Below are positions 1 to 6,924 of a DNA stretch of 7,506 bases, piece by piece; position 1 is the first letter of the stretch; each line of letters begins with the position of its first letter. This DNA comes from an uncultured Bacillota bacterium (GTDB lineage: Bacteria > Bacillota > Clostridia > Peptostreptococcales > Anaerovoracaceae). The translations under genes and the position numbers were made by a program. The notes beneath the pieces are model-generated. The model saw nothing but the letters and a program-made list of their open reading frames with translations, was not told the origin of the DNA and did not search any database. The stretch spans positions 1-7,506 of the forward strand of contig CAMJRV010000112.1 of NCBI GenBank assembly GCA_946408315.1, in the 5' to 3' direction.

Positions 1-111
1 TTCAAACGATAATTATATAGTTTTTATACACTTTAATTATTTTGCTGTCCAGGATATTTGCGCATACCATACAAGGTGGCTTCCATTACTGTCAGCTTTT
101 TTTCCTGATTC
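1..111. other. AT-rich intergenic DNA at the window edge, no gene seen
   Basis: This stretch before the first promoter is AT-rich, especially over the first 45 bases, and holds no convincing reading frame, hairpin terminator or RNA gene. A T-run at about 97-104 follows no clear stem. It is most likely the intergenic region upstream of the ligase remnant; the gene further left is outside the window. Confidence 0.5.
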
Positions 112-140
112 TTGTGATTCAAAAAGAATTCAGATATAAT
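112..140 (+). promoter_or_regulatory. Sigma-A type promoter upstream of the ligase remnant
   Basis: A perfect -10 box TATAAT lies at 135-140. TTGTGA at 112-117 is a 4-of-6 match to the -35 consensus, with a 17-base spacer. Transcription would begin near 147, giving a leader of about 23 bases before the ATG at 170. The leader contains AGGGGG at 156-161, a fair ribosome binding site 8 bases ahead of the start. The promoter appears intact although the gene it drives is broken. Confidence 0.65.
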
Positions 141-169
141 ATCTTTATCTCATACAGGGGGAAAAAGGG

Positions 170-1614
170 ATGTTAAGTAAAGAAGGGTATCAGGCACTCG
201 ACGTAAAGCATATGTTTGAGAAAAGCGTGGAAAACCACGGAAATCAGGCAGCGTTTTGGGTGAGAAAAGACGATGAGAAAACACATTCTGCCTACAACGA
301 GGCGTACAGCGACGTGCGGGGACTCGGAACGTCGCTGATCGCCCGCGGCATGAAAGACAGGCGAATCGCGATTGTAGGCAGGAACTCCTATGAATGGGCC
401 GTTTCCTGCCTCGCGGCGCTATGCGGGACCGGTGTGGCCGTTCCCCTTGACAAGGATCTCAGTATCAACGAACTGAAACATCTTCTTGCGGCGACGCAAT
501 GCAGCTGCGCTATCTTCTCGGAAGACTTGGAAGATATCTTCTGGCAGATCAGAAACGACGGGGTTACCGGGCTCGATCTCCTCATCAATATGGCCCTTGA
601 TCGGCACAGGAACGAATGGGATATCTTGTCGCTGCGGGAGCTGATCGACGAGGGCACGCAGATGGCGGTCTCCGGCAATCATGATTTCACAAGCGCGCAG
701 TACAGGGACGGAGAACTCTGCGCGATCCTGTTTACTGCCGGAACGACAAGGGCTCCAAAAGGAGTGAATCTGTCCCACGGAAACATAGCTACAGAGATCA
801 GTATGGTGTCCGCGGCGCTTCAGGTCTCCGAGAAGGACGTATTCTTTTCGAGGCTGCCGTCCCATTGCGCGCGTGAATGCATCTGCGGTATTTTGCTGCC
901 CCTCTGCCGGGGCGCGTCCATCGTATATGGCGAAGGAATAGCCTATGATTTTGATATTTCGGCGGTGCAAGGATACTCCCTTACCGAAAGCGCGCCCTAG
1001 CGGCTCTCAGCCCCGGCAATGGGCCGACGGTATGTCTGCTTCCCGGAATGAAAGCAAAAATAGCCTGCCCTGATCCCGAAACGGGGATCGGCGAAATCTG
1101 CCTGGCGGGAGAAAATATTATGATGGGATATTGCAGCGATCCCGAAGGGGCTTCCGAAGTCCTGAAAGACGGCTGGCTGTATACGGGCGATCTGGGAAAG
1201 CTCGATGAAAAAGGATGCCTTTACATAGCGGGCAGAAAAGAGAATGCTATCCTTGCTGAAAACGGGAAGAGTGTATATCCGGAAGAATTGGAAAATTACC
1301 TACGCCGCATACCGTATGTTCTGGATAGCTTGGTGTGGCGCAACAATCCAGGCGACGGCAAAGATTCGGGCGATGGCAAAGCTCCCGTTATAACCGCTAC
1401 CATTTTCGCAGATGAGAAGAATGTCACCGAAAAGCTGGGTGCCGGTTATTCGGAACAGGAACTGAAAAAACTCCTTTGGGGTGAAATCGATCGGCTCAAT
1501 GAGCAATTGCCTTCCTTTCAACGCATTGAAAAAATAGTGCTGAGAAAAGAAGCGTTCCAGAAAACCTCCTGCCAAAGGATTATAAGATGGTACCCTGCCA
1601 ATCGGGAATCATAG
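170..1614 (+). pseudogene. AMP-forming acyl-CoA synthetase (long-chain fatty acid-CoA ligase type), frameshifted and internally deleted
   Basis: Intact relatives activate a fatty acid with ATP to an acyl-adenylate and then transfer it to CoA in the cytoplasm. Frame one (170-1000) carries the N-terminal part, including the P-loop-like motif LFTAGTTRAPKG (residues 187-198) and the core motif GYSLTES. It stops at TAG 998-1000. The protein continues one frame over: codons from 1000 read AALSPGNGPTVCLLPG, then YTGDLG, the GRK hinge region and a C-terminal domain ending at 1614. One missing base between 997 and 998 explains the shift; repaired, the product would be about 481 residues. Relatives have roughly 90-100 more residues between the GASIVYGEG segment and GYSLTE, so an internal segment (about 945-965) is also lost. 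The conserved Gly of the P-loop-like motif is Arg (R194), and the C-terminal catalytic Lys position appears to be Arg (KTSCQRIIR). Promoter and ribosome binding site survive. A sequencing error could explain the frameshift but not the deletion. Confidence 0.85.
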
Positions 1615-1674
1615 CAGAATAGATGGCGGACATCGCGAAATAGATGGCAAAGCATAATAAAATGGACCGTAAAA

Positions 1675-1704
1675 CGGCGGCCGAAGGAATTCCTTCGGCC
1701 GCCG
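1675..1704. terminator. Perfect palindrome, shared terminator of two convergent genes
   Basis: Positions 1675-1687 pair perfectly with 1692-1704: a 13-base-pair GC-rich stem with loop AATT (1688-1691). In the leftward direction the stem is followed at once by TTTT (complement of 1671-1674), as in a rho-independent terminator for the SLH peptidase gene, whose stop is 45 bases away. In the rightward direction the following bases (CTTCTGTCTGTT) are only moderately T-rich, so it may end the ligase transcript less efficiently. Confidence 0.85.
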
Positions 1705-1712
1705 CTTCTGTC

Positions 1713-1736
1713 TGTTATAGCTTATGTTATGGCTTA
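1713..1736. repeat. 12-base tandem repeat beside the peptidase stop codon
   Basis: TGTTATAGCTTA (1713-1724) is followed directly by TGTTATGGCTTA (1725-1736), with 11 of 12 bases identical. The core TATAGCTT appears again at 1750-1757, overlapping the last codons of the peptidase gene. It probably arose by small local duplication; no function is evident. Confidence 0.5.
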
Positions 1737-1748
1737 GTGATCGCACCG

Positions 1749-4700
1749 CTATAGCTTCGTGTCATACATCTCGATAAAACGCTGGAGAATCGCCGCTACC
1801 TGGCAGCGCTCGGCGTTTCCGCCAGGCGTCAGCTTATTGCTGCTGCCCTGGATAAAGCCTTTGGCATTGGCCCAGGAAAGGGCGTCTTGTGCCCATCCCG
1901 AAACCGAATCGACATCGCCAAATCCGGAGAGACCTGCTCTTGCCGACACATCGTAGCCCTTGAGCTTGGCGTAATTCATCAGGATTACCGCCATCTGTTC
2001 CCGGGTGATAGCGTTGTTCGGTCCAAACTTACCGTTGCCGTAGCCGGTAACGATCTTGTTCTCCGAAGCCCAGATTACAGCGTTGGTGTAATACTGTCCC
2101 GCAGCCACATCGTCAAATGGATTGGCTGCAGTCACAGCAGGAGAACCTGCCATCCGGTAGAGAATGGTAACGACCATGCCCCTTGTGGTATTTGCATGGG
2201 GACTGAACAGCGTAGAGCTTGTGCCGTTCATCAAACCATTTTCCCTGACATACTGCACTGCATCGTAGAACCAGTCTCCTGTTTTTACATCAGTGAAGGG
2301 ATTCACCTGCAACGCCCCGCCGGTTGTAATAGGAGGCACGGTCGGTGTAACAGTACCCGAGCCCCCTCCTCCTGAAGATCCTGACGGCAATTTCGGTGTG
2401 GTCTGGGTATCGAAAGCAGCTGCACTTTCATGCTGTGTTTCTGTCTCTGCATACTTCACATACCCGGTATAACTTGTCTCGGGCAAGCAGTCTGTTTTCG
2501 TATTTACGCTTGAATAGGTCCTTCCGTCAAAGCTGTAAATTCCGTTTTCCACAGGAGGTATCGTAGCTGTATACGTTGAACGGTCACTGTTCAGGGCAAA
2601 AGTCATGGTAAATGGGTCAGGTGCCTGAGTACCATAGGCAAAGAACTTCCCGCCGATGAATTCAAACTCATCAGATGTTGCGTCGTTTCCCGCATAATCA
2701 GTTACCAATATCCTATATTTGCTGTCGCCGGAAGCCAACGTTAACGTGCTATCGGCCTGTTCCTTCTCAAATACATATTCTTTCGCTGCGGCGTCCCACT
2801 TATAGAGTGCATATGAAGCCGCACCGCTGTCGTCTGAGACAATAGCTGCAACTTTAGACTTACCGAAGTTGATGCTGTCTATTACCGGATCAACCTGGTC
2901 GTCAAAGATTCCAGCCGCTCCGGCAAAGATCGCAGTCGCGAGCATCGGATAGTACTTCTGATAATGGGGTCTGTAAAACATGTTGGAACCGAAGGTCACA
3001 GATTGCACCGGCTTTCCAACAATCCCGCCGCCCTTCAATATCGTGCTGAACATTGTCGTACGGTTCTGGAAAACATCCTTCGAGCCTCCGGTATTTTGAT
3101 AACCTCCGATAAACGCTCCCCCATCCTTTGACCGGAACAGGATCTTCGAGCCTGCAGGGATATTTTCTATGAAGTAATTCCCGCGGGCGTAAATCGTGTC
3201 GGTATTGGCGTAGTTTGCGGTAAAGAGGCTGTCGTCCACGTTATAATCACCGTAAAGAGCCACGTCATTAAACGTTCCAGTTCTCGGAGCAGCGGTATTT
3301 CCGGTGCCGAAGTTAGCATCCGTTAGGCTCGCTGCGCTCTGTACCATAACAAGCCCAAGCTTGTTATCTCTAATTGCGTTCAAAAGATCTCCGCTGGCCG
3401 CAGCGTTATACAGAAGAACAACATTGGCGCCCGGTCTGACGGTGGAGGCAGAATTGCCGTTATAGTTTGTTCCATCCACATTCTTCATAGAGCCGAAGCC
3501 CAGGTAATCGTCGAGAGCCCAGTAGATGGAGCCACCGGCAGTCGCAGCATTTCTCGTGCTGTTCATGCTTATCACCGGTTCTACGAGCTTCACCGCCTCT
3601 TTTGGCAGATCGCTGATATATTTGCCTTCAAGATGGCAGCCCTTGAGCCCTAAATCCGGATTGTCTACCAGCGCATGGATTTTGTCCAGATTCTTTGCTT
3701 CGATTATGTAGTCGGACATAGTCCCTACGCCTTCAACGCTCTTGCGGAGCATCCAGACGTTTTCCTTGCTGTTAATAAAGGAAGGACCGCTGGATCTGCC
3801 GGAAAGCAGGAGATTTACAAACCTCACTGAGTCCGTACTGTTGCTCTTAAACACGACATAATCATTCGGATCTCCCGTGATGTGGGCTTGCTTTTCAACC
3901 AAAGTGACAGGAGCGGTTTTGCCGTTAAACAGACCCGCCGACCACACCTCCACGCAGTCAAAGCCTCTCGTGTCAGGGAAGTTGCAGTAGATGTCAGCGT
4001 ACATGCTGGCAAAGTTCGTAGCGTCGTAGCCCTTGCTCATGATCTCGGCAATAAAGTTTCTTCTCCCCTGCTTCATATCGTAGAGATACGTGCCTGCAGG
4101 GTATGTCACACCATTATATGTGACAGGCTCTGTGGTCTGGCTTACCTTTGCACCGTAACGCATCGTAAAATCGAGCGTCCTGTACGCTTCAGCCACGTTA
4201 AACTGAGTTTCCGGAGTCCCGGGGATTACGAGATAATCCGGGAAGAAGGGAAGTTTTCCGCCTTCCCCGTCGTCCTTCCGGACCCTGCCGACATACTTCC
4301 CAACGCCCTTCACGACATCGATGAAATATTTGTCTGCCTCTGGCGAGTCGATGTTTTCAACGCCACGCAGTTTAAATTCAAGCTTGTTCATGATCGTGCT
4401 CTTGCGCAGGCTTTGATATTTGTTGTCAACCTCATGGCTATCCTTGCCGTCGATGCTTTGGTTGAGGACATTGTCGGAATAATATGCAGTCTCACCATGC
4501 AGCAGCGCATTCAGCATGGCGTAGTTAATGGCATTCCCCGCATCGAAGGCGTCCGAATTGGAATGAGGAAGCTCAATGGTCCAGCCCATACATCCGAAAA
4601 GCATTGCAAACATAGGCCCGTAGACATTTCCTCCGTCATCCCAGCCGCTTGACATGGAATCCCAGGGCAGGTGGAACCTGTTATACCCGGTGCTGCCGGT

Positions 4701-6572
4701 CAGCGCCTTGCCGCCGTAGTAAGCAAGCTGTATCATATTGTTCAGCGTCAGATCCGGCTCATAGTTCAGGCTGTGAGGCGCTGTGCACGGCTCAATCAGC
4801 ATTTGGGTGACATAGCCGTGCCATTCCAGCATGACGATGGGGTCCCATTTGGCAATATCCTGCGTGAGGGCAATCGTCTCAGGCTGTGTCGCGTAAACGG
4901 TGTCACGGTTAAGGTCCAAACCGTACCGGTTCACCCTGCGCATGGCCGCCTTGCCGTCGGGGTTGCTGCACAGCGTGTTGACCATGATAAAGTGATCAAG
5001 GATCTCATCGGTATCGATGGACTTATCTTTTCTGGAGTTTTCGTCGATAAACGCATCGGAATTTACAAAGTGATTATATGCGCTGTAACTTTCACTCTCA
5101 ATGCCCGAAGGGCGGTAGTTCCAGCTTATCTGATCGTCCTCAAAGGTTTTGTACGGAATCGTTTTTCCAGCTTTACCTCCGGCGATCATTTCCGTAATGA
5201 GATCGATCATGCTGTCCGTTCCGGATACTTCATCTGAATGAACGTTGTTCTGGTAAAACGGGGTAATTAAATCAATATCTTCAGGATCAGCATCTTTATA
5301 CTTGTCTATCAGCGCCTGGGGATTTTCGTTCATCTGGTCTTTCAAGCCGCCGGGCTTGAGCCAGTCGTTAACGGTCTCACCGTCTTTTGCGACAACGACG
5401 TTCCATATGGCGTTAAATTGAGAGTAGTTATTGAATTTCTTGTTAGCTTCATTGTAGTTATCCGTGAGGCCGTAGCCCAGTACGCTCACCTCTACGTACA
5501 CACCGTCGTCGCCCTGTTCAAACCCGCCGTCAGTTTTTTGCACCAAAGTGCCGCTTGCCAGCACTCCGAGGGGTTTCTTGTCAAGATCCGCTCGTTTACC
5601 GGTCAATGCGACAATGAGGTCCTGGCAGAACTCATTGATTTCCGTCCAGGAGTGGTACCCGTCATAGGGCCCGATGTGCAGGTCGGTCGAGGCGAGGGTC
5701 CGCTCGTCCGCCACGGCTGCAAGTTCATAAAGCCCAGGACCTTTGTTGGTTGGGCCGAATTGGAAAAACGGACGGTTGTCGCCGCTTTGGGCTCTGTCAA
5801 TAGCGAAGTCACCCTGCGAACCTCCGTTATACCCATCGTATGGCACGTTGTTGATCGCGCTGGCAGTGGCGACAGCACTATAGGGAGAGATCACCTTGAT
5901 ATCGGCGGAAACCCGATAGACGTCAGAGTCGTCGGTAATCTGTTTGTTTTCCAGCGTCATAATCGGCTTTTCCCCGCGCAGGTCTTTCCCGTTCCCCCAA
6001 CTGCTGAGAGGAAATCCTCCATATGTAAAGTCGACAGTGCCAAGGAAAGCCTTCGAATCTGCGATCCCTTCCTTTGGCACTGTAAACTCTACATGAAAGA
6101 TGCGCGGATCTTTCAGATTGATTTCTCTTTTCGTCGTATAGAACTTGTTCGGATCTTCACCATTTTCGGAAACACCCTTGTAAACTTCGGGCCTGTACAG
6201 AATTTGCGTAGATCCTCCGTTGAGCACTTCAACGGATTTGATGAGAAGCGAGGTGTTGGCAAACACCGGAGGCGTCACTATTCCCCCATTCTCAGGCGTG
6301 CCACCTCCCCCCGGGCCAGAACTCCCATCCACGGGCGTTGCATCTGCGCCCTTGTCCAAATCCGCGCCGTTGTCAATCCCACCGTTGTCAGACTCGACGC
6401 CGTTGTCAATCCCACCATTGTCAGACCCATCGCCGTTATCAAGGACGATCTCCTGAGTCGTGTTCCCGCCAACGGGGGAATCTTCCAAAGCATATGTACC
6501 GATGCCTAACTGAAAGACTAAACTGAGTACAACCAGCAAACTTAAAAACTTTCTCATTTTTTTGAGTTGCAT
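1749..6572 (-). CDS. Secreted, S-layer-anchored M14 zinc carboxypeptidase-like protein with three SLH domains
   Basis: The 1607-residue product should be exported and held on the cell wall. Residues 1-28 form a signal peptide (KKMRK, hydrophobic core, likely cleavage after TYA). Residues 37-103 are an Asp/Gly/Pro-rich linker. About 104-300 is an uncharacterised module, possibly beta-sandwich. About 300-720 is the M14 metallopeptidase: zinc ligands H445 and E448 (HSDE), NPDG at 537-540, the substrate-binding Arg region at 545-549, DLNR with N555-R556, third zinc ligand H585 (EWHGY) and catalytic Glu E667 (TIELP). About 997-1200 resembles the glutamine-amidotransferase-like module that follows M14 in some bacterial proteins (inference). 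About 1228-1390 looks like one or two Ig/FnIII-like modules, then a Gly/Ser/Thr/Pro linker to 1421. SLH domains start at about 1424, 1484 and 1551 and run to the C-terminus. The M14 fold and SLH domains are confident; whether it cuts peptides, peptidoglycan stems or another amide is not. An in-frame ATG at 6653 exists, but the ribosome binding site at 6581-6587 supports 6572. The gene is convergent with the ligase remnant and divergent from the transporter. Confidence 0.93.
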   Translation of the reverse strand: MQLKKMRKFLSLLVVLSLVFQLGIGTYALEDSPVGGNTTQEIVLDNGDGSDNGGIDNGVESDNGGIDNGADLDKGADATPVDGSSGPGGGGTPENGGIVTPPVFANTSLLIKSVEVLNGGSTQILYRPEVYKGVSENGEDPNKFYTTKREINLKDPRIFHVEFTVPKEGIADSKAFLGTVDFTYGGFPLSSWGNGKDLRGEKPIMTLENKQITDDSDVYRVSADIKVISPYSAVATASAINNVPYDGYNGGSQGDFAIDRAQSGDNRPFFQFGPTNKGPGLYELAAVADERTLASTDLHIGPYDGYHSWTEINEFCQDLIVALTGKRADLDKKPLGVLASGTLVQKTDGGFEQGDDGVYVEVSVLGYGLTDNYNEANKKFNNYSQFNAIWNVVVAKDGETVNDWLKPGGLKDQMNENPQALIDKYKDADPEDIDLITPFYQNNVHSDEVSGTDSMIDLITEMIAGGKAGKTIPYKTFEDDQISWNYRPSGIESESYSAYNHFVNSDAFIDENSRKDKSIDTDEILDHFIMVNTLCSNPDGKAAMRRVNRYGLDLNRDTVYATQPETIALTQDIAKWDPIVMLEWHGYVTQMLIEPCTAPHSLNYEPDLTLNNMIQLAYYGGKALTGSTGYNRFHLPWDSMSSGWDDGGNVYGPMFAMLFGCMGWTIELPHSNSDAFDAGNAINYAMLNALLHGETAYYSDNVLNQSIDGKDSHEVDNKYQSLRKSTIMNKLEFKLRGVENIDSPEADKYFIDVVKGVGKYVGRVRKDDGEGGKLPFFPDYLVIPGTPETQFNVAEAYRTLDFTMRYGAKVSQTTEPVTYNGVTYPAGTYLYDMKQGRRNFIAEIMSKGYDATNFASMYADIYCNFPDTRGFDCVEVWSAGLFNGKTAPVTLVEKQAHITGDPNDYVVFKSNSTDSVRFVNLLLSGRSSGPSFINSKENVWMLRKSVEGVGTMSDYIIEAKNLDKIHALVDNPDLGLKGCHLEGKYISDLPKEAVKLVEPVISMNSTRNAATAGGSIYWALDDYLGFGSMKNVDGTNYNGNSASTVRPGANVVLLYNAAASGDLLNAIRDNKLGLVMVQSAASLTDANFGTGNTAAPRTGTFNDVALYGDYNVDDSLFTANYANTDTIYARGNYFIENIPAGSKILFRSKDGGAFIGGYQNTGGSKDVFQNRTTMFSTILKGGGIVGKPVQSVTFGSNMFYRPHYQKYYPMLATAIFAGAAGIFDDQVDPVIDSINFGKSKVAAIVSDDSGAASYALYKWDAAAKEYVFEKEQADSTLTLASGDSKYRILVTDYAGNDATSDEFEFIGGKFFAYGTQAPDPFTMTFALNSDRSTYTATIPPVENGIYSFDGRTYSSVNTKTDCLPETSYTGYVKYAETETQHESAAAFDTQTTPKLPSGSSGGGGSGTVTPTVPPITTGGALQVNPFTDVKTGDWFYDAVQYVRENGLMNGTSSTLFSPHANTTRGMVVTILYRMAGSPAVTAANPFDDVAAGQYYTNAVIWASENKIVTGYGNGKFGPNNAITREQMAVILMNYAKLKGYDVSARAGLSGFGDVDSVSGWAQDALSWANAKGFIQGSSNKLTPGGNAERCQVAAILQRFIEMYDTKL
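6367..6432 (-). repeat. 33-base tandem repeat encoding the Asp/Asn/Gly linker
   Basis: Two 33-base units (6367-6399 and 6400-6432) differ at only a few positions, and a partial third copy begins at 6433. They encode the eleven-residue unit SDNGGIDNG plus two variable residues, in the linker just after the signal peptide of the SLH peptidase. The unit length is a multiple of three, so copies can be gained or lost without breaking the frame. The acidic Gly-rich composition suits a flexible exposed spacer; a calcium-binding role is possible but not shown. Confidence 0.85.
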
Positions 6573-6580
6573 GATCTCTA

Positions 6581-6587
6581 ACCTCCT
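6581..6587 (-). promoter_or_regulatory. Strong ribosome binding site that fixes the peptidase start
   Basis: The minus strand reads AGGAGGT, a perfect Shine-Dalgarno sequence, with an 8-base spacer to the ATG at 6572. The protein from that ATG begins MQLKKMRKFLS and forms a standard signal peptide. The in-frame ATG at 6653 would add 27 charged residues ahead of it, and the MRKFL Met at 6557 is too far from the site. Confidence 0.93.
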
Positions 6588-6716
6588 AACAAAATTCGCC
6601 TCATTTATTCTGGAGTTGCGTCTCTCTGTTTTTCTCACATCCTTTCCCTTCATTTTCTGCTGCGATGTTTTCGTCCTTATACGGAATCGAGTTTATAGTA
6701 ATTACCTCTCCAGCGT

Positions 6717-6744
6717 ATCAGAAGCCGCTTATAAAACATGTCAA
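6717..6744 (-). promoter_or_regulatory. Possible inner leftward promoter for the peptidase
   Basis: The minus strand has a perfect -35 TTGACA (6739-6744) and, after 16 bases, TCTGAT (6717-6722), a 4-of-6 match to the -10 box. Transcription would start near 6709. The -35 box touches the T-run of the neighbouring hairpin, so that hairpin would lie upstream of this promoter and insulate it. The weak -10 box makes this tentative. Confidence 0.35.
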
Positions 6745-6781
6745 AAAATCGGAGCAAAATTGCGCTTTTTGCCCCGATTTT
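6739..6781 (-). terminator. Terminator-like hairpin in the peptidase leader
   Basis: Positions 6745-6759 and 6767-6781 form a 15-base-pair inverted repeat with a 7-base loop. In the leftward RNA the single imperfect position is a G-U pair, so the stem is complete, and it runs into a stretch of Us (complement of 6743-6748). In the rightward RNA the same position is an A-C mismatch and the T tract is interrupted. It therefore looks like an intrinsic terminator or attenuator acting on leftward transcription, ahead of the peptidase gene. It could instead be a stabilising 5' stem-loop, because the outer promoter would start transcription only a few bases upstream. Confidence 0.6.
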
Positions 6782-6793
6782 CTCTCATTTTTC

Positions 6794-6823
6794 ATTCTAA
6801 AACCACAATATATTGTGTTTCAA
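6794..6823 (-). promoter_or_regulatory. Outer leftward promoter, probably for the SLH peptidase
   Basis: The minus strand carries TTGAAA (6818-6823) and TAGAAT (6794-6799), each a 5-of-6 match to the -35 and -10 consensus, separated by 18 bases. The predicted start is near 6787, immediately before the hairpin at 6745-6781 and about 215 bases upstream of the peptidase ATG. The spacer contains a perfect palindrome that may be an operator. Confidence 0.55.
6804..6817. promoter_or_regulatory. Perfect 14-base palindrome in the promoter spacer, candidate operator
   Basis: CACAATATATTGTG is a perfect palindrome lying entirely between the -35 and -10 boxes of the leftward promoter and touching the -35 box. 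This is a classic position for a repressor or MerR-type activator site. It lies about 65 bases upstream of the transporter -35 box, so one protein could influence both genes. No regulator gene is visible in the window, so the binding protein is unknown. Confidence 0.5.
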
Positions 6824-6881
6824 GGTTTTCTATGTTTTATTGTATTGCAAATAGATCCCCGTAGAACTTGTTATAGTTTCG

Positions 6882-6910
6882 TTGAAAGCGACTGCTTCCT
6901 GTGTTATAAT
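6882..6910 (+). promoter_or_regulatory. Near-consensus promoter of the MFS transporter
   Basis: TTGAAA (6882-6887) is a 5-of-6 -35 box and TATAAT (6905-6910) a perfect -10 box, with a 17-base spacer. TG at 6902-6903 adds an extended -10 element. Transcription should start near 6917, just before the 22-base tandem repeat, leaving a leader of about 50 bases. This is the strongest promoter in the window by sequence. Confidence 0.8.
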
Positions 6911-6924
6911 TGCTGGCAGTTATA

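Larger units (their letters stand above)
6588..6881. other. Regulatory region between divergent peptidase and transporter genes
   Basis: No convincing protein gene lies here. Open frames on either strand are short, low in complexity and lack ribosome binding sites. The region holds the leftward leader of the peptidase (about 215 bases if the outer promoter is used), two candidate leftward promoters, a strong hairpin and a promoter-spacer palindrome, each listed separately. I compared the leader by eye with common riboswitch patterns such as c-di-GMP class I and T-box and saw no match. Confidence 0.6.

Noticed and set aside
990..1003. Programmed -1 ribosomal frameshift in the ligase gene
   Set aside because: The sequence before the stop (GCGCCCTAG) is not a slippery heptamer and no strong structure follows. 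The internal deletion and altered active-site residues favour a pseudogene.
1618..1648. Direct repeat of ATAGATGGC after the ligase remnant
   Set aside because: It is a short repeat spaced about 20 bases apart with no further structure, likely chance or minor duplication.
3882..4652. 256-codon plus-strand open frame
   Set aside because: It lies fully opposite the M14 region and the part following it, with no motif and no ribosome binding site.
5418..6509. 363-codon open frame on the plus strand inside the peptidase gene
   Set aside because: It is antisense to a gene with clear domains, has no ribosome binding site and no recognisable domain. Its length reflects the codon pattern of the opposite strand.
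6588..6787. Riboswitch in the peptidase leader
   Set aside because: By eye there is no match to c-di-GMP, T-box or other familiar conserved cores. A 6-base complementarity (6610-6615 with 6708-6713) is too weak alone.
6845..6877. Second rightward promoter TTGCAA with TATAGT
   Set aside because: The 21-base spacer is too long, and the TTGAAA/TATAAT promoter just downstream is far better.
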